DNA of 7,640 nt from positions 1-7,640 of the forward strand of contig DASCNA010000009.1 in the NCBI GenBank assembly GCA_036011305.1, read 5' to 3'. Shown in pieces: positions 6,486-7,640 of the stretch. The DNA is from DASCNA01 sp036011305 (GTDB taxonomy: Bacteria > Verrucomicrobiota > Lentisphaeria > Victivallales > GWF2-38-69). The notes under the pieces are model-generated. The model was not told the origin of the DNA, did not search any database, and was given only the letters and a program-made list of their open reading frames with translations. The position numbers were made by a program, and so were the translations under genes. Positions within the stretch are counted from its first letter, which is position 1, and the number at the start of each line of letters is the position of its first letter.

Positions 6486-6899
6486 ATGTATATAGAAAAA
6501 AACGGTTATTATATAACTGATGATAAATCAAAACTTGATAAAAATTATTATTCTAAATCATTGAAAAATACTTATTGGGCATCTAGAAGAAGCGACGATG
6601 TTATAGATAAATCTTTGATGAATTCAGCGATTATTTCAGTGTTTCATCAAGATAAGCAGATTGGTTTTACGAGACTGGTTACAGACTATTCAACTTTCTC
6701 ATATGTATGTGATGTGTATATTGAACCTGAATACAGGGGAAGGGGATTGAGTATAGATTTAATGAATTTTGTACTTGAATGCCCAGCCGGCAAGACCAAG
6801 GGAAATATTCTCATTACAAATAATGCAGCAGGACTTTACGGTAAATTTGGTTTTGAAACCAATGACGAGTTGATGGTAAGAAGAAATCAAATCAGTTAA
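6486..6899 (+). CDS. GNAT-family N-acetyltransferase (second, of the short FTRLVTDYSTF type)
   Basis: 137 residues from ATG 6486. It belongs to the compact GNAT group recognisable by YWASRRS near residue 30, a strand with IGFTRLVTDYSTFSYVCDVY (59-78), the CoA loop EYRGRGLSIDLM (82-93) and the end LYGKFGF (117-123). The loop is R84-G-R-G87-L-S89, with Ser where Gly/Ala is usual; small residues are tolerated there, so the protein is probably active. Members of this group are widespread small acetyltransferases with mostly unknown substrates. Despite neighbouring the other GNAT, the two proteins look only distantly alike and are not a recent tandem duplication. The gap to the first GNAT is 49 bp and to pdxT 11 bp, consistent with one operon. 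It is too short to be AblB (beta-lysine N-acetyltransferase, about 270 residues). Confidence 0.83.
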   Translation: MYIEKNGYYITDDKSKLDKNYYSKSLKNTYWASRRSDDVIDKSLMNSAIISVFHQDKQIGFTRLVTDYSTFSYVCDVYIEPEYRGRGLSIDLMNFVLECPAGKTKGNILITNNAAGLYGKFGFETNDELMVRRNQIS

Positions 6900-6910
6900 A
6901 AGGTAATAAT

Positions 6911-7480
6911 ATGAAACGATTAATAGGTGTTTTGGCTTTGCAGGGGGATTTTGCAAAGCATCAGAAGATGCTGGTAAACAGCGGTGTAGATACAGTTCAG
7001 GTTAAAACTGTCTATGATTTGAATAAATGTGATGGCTTAGTTATTCCGGGCGGTGAATCAACTACCCTTACTAAACTGATAAAAGCTTACGATTTATATG
7101 AACCAATAAGAAAGTTTGCTGAAGGAAAACCTGTTATGGGAACATGTGCAGGATTAATAATGCTTGCTAATAATGTAGATGACAGCAGAGTAAAACCCTT
7201 TGGATTGCTGGATATTACAGTCTCCAGGAATGCTTATGGAAGGCAGATAGATTCTTTTGTTGATGATCTTGATATAAAATTTGTAAATGAAAAAGAGGAT
7301 GATTTTAAAGGGGTTTTCATAAGAGCGCCTAAGATTCTGGAAGTTAATGATTCAGCTGAAGTTTTGATTTATCATAATAACTCGCCAGTGATGGTGAGAC
7401 AGAATAATATTATAGGATTGTCATTTCATCCGGAATTGACAGATGATACAAGAATTCACGAATACTTTTTGAGTATATAG
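6911..7480 (+). CDS. pdxT: Pyridoxal 5'-phosphate synthase, glutaminase subunit PdxT
   Basis: 189 residues, normal for this class I (triad) glutamine amidotransferase, which hydrolyses glutamine and channels ammonia to PdxS. The start gives MKRLIGVLALQGDFAKHQ, the typical family N-terminus. Other signatures are PGGEST (46-51), the nucleophile C79 in GTCAGLIML, SRNAYGRQ (105-112), FIRAPKI (136-142) and the catalytic pair H173/E175 in SFHPELT. All three catalytic residues are present, so the enzyme should be functional. The ribosome site is an AAGG immediately after the stop of the preceding GNAT gene, with an 11-nt gap, so translation is probably coupled. In most genomes pdxT directly follows pdxS; here they are separated by 956 bp holding two GNAT genes. 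Confidence 0.97.
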   Translation: MKRLIGVLALQGDFAKHQKMLVNSGVDTVQVKTVYDLNKCDGLVIPGGESTTLTKLIKAYDLYEPIRKFAEGKPVMGTCAGLIMLANNVDDSRVKPFGLLDITVSRNAYGRQIDSFVDDLDIKFVNEKEDDFKGVFIRAPKILEVNDSAEVLIYHNNSPVMVRQNNIIGLSFHPELTDDTRIHEYFLSI

Positions 7481-7505
7481 ATTTTTAAAATTGTTAGATA
7501 TTAAT

Positions 7506-7539
7506 AAAAAAGCTGAAGAAAAATTTCTTCAGCTTTTTT
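7506..7539. terminator. Terminator after pdxT, probably bidirectional
   Basis: Arms 7506-7521 and 7524-7539 are perfectly complementary (core AGCTGAAGAAA/TTTCTTCAGCT) with A6 at the left edge and T6 at the right. The 2-nt gap is too small for a real loop, so the folded stem is 15 bp or less with a 4-nt AAAT loop. The A-run on one side and T-run on the other let it work in both directions, serving pdxT and the convergent gene beginning beyond 7586. Confidence 0.9.
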
Positions 7540-7585
7540 AAATATACTAAATGTAATTAAAGATTTATTATAAATAAATTTATGT

Positions 7586-7640
7586 TTAATTACTTCCTTC
7601 TATGATACCAACAGATACCGGTGCTGAAGAAACTCCATTT
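7586..7640 (-). CDS. C-terminal tail of an unidentified convergent gene (partial)
   Basis: On the minus strand the last 18 codons in the window read NGVSSAPVSVGIIEGSN then TAA (7586-7588). Convergent placement against pdxT and a hairpin with A/T runs on both sides support a real gene end. The residues give no family signature that I recognise. The alternative is a + strand start at ATG 7602, which has no ribosome site. Confidence 0.4.
   Translation of the reverse strand, partial: NGVSSAPVSVGIIEGSN

Noticed and set aside
5981..6899. One of the GNATs as AblB, the beta-lysine acetyltransferase partner of KamA
   Set aside because: AblB is about 270 residues; these are 151 and 137 residues and lie in a different transcription unit from the aminomutase.
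7602..7640. + strand gene starting at ATG 7602
   Set aside because: There is no ribosome binding site upstream. The minus-strand reading ends in a stop next to a bidirectional terminator and fits better.

Overview
The window comes from a low-GC bacterium and carries metabolic genes; no phage, IS, CRISPR or RNA gene is visible. AT-rich intergenic DNA, strong AGGAGG-type ribosome binding sites and stem-loop/T-run terminators fit a Firmicutes-like or other AT-rich anaerobe. The secretion signal ending in a Leu-Leu-Gly-Gln run and the type of glutamine synthetase tail would also fit Bacteroidota- or Elusimicrobiota-like lineages. The sequence alone does not settle the phylum. The oxygen-sensitive radical SAM aminomutase homologue suggests an anaerobic lifestyle (inference).

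Layout: (1) 1-265, the C-terminal end of a probable glutamine synthetase, followed by a terminator built on a perfect 20-bp palindrome. (2) 527-2959, a two-gene + strand operon: an 11-helix amino-acid permease of the HAAAP (SdaC/TdcC-like) family, then 27 bp later a KamA-family radical SAM/PLP 2,3-aminomutase. It ends in a 22-bp perfect hairpin shared with the convergent gene. (3) 3047-4837 (-), an exported GH57-type glycoside hydrolase of 596 residues. (4) 4838-5075, a divergent promoter region containing two TATGCATA octamers and an overlapping inverted repeat, which look like an operator over the PLP-synthase promoter. (5) 5076-7480, an operon-like run pdxS - GNAT - GNAT - pdxT, in which two acetyltransferase genes separate the two PLP-synthase subunits, closed by a hairpin terminator. 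(6) From 7586, the probable tail of a convergent - strand gene that runs off the window.

How the genes may work together: PdxS and PdxT make pyridoxal 5'-phosphate from ribose 5-phosphate, glyceraldehyde 3-phosphate and glutamine ammonia. The KamA-like enzyme uses PLP, and its permease neighbour probably moves its amino-acid substrate or product. The aminomutase keeps the [4Fe-4S] cysteines and the PLP lysine. It lacks both lysine-specifying aspartates of lysine 2,3-aminomutase and lacks the zinc site, so its substrate is open. The best candidates for something undescribed are this aminomutase/permease pair and the two acetyltransferases embedded between pdxS and pdxT.
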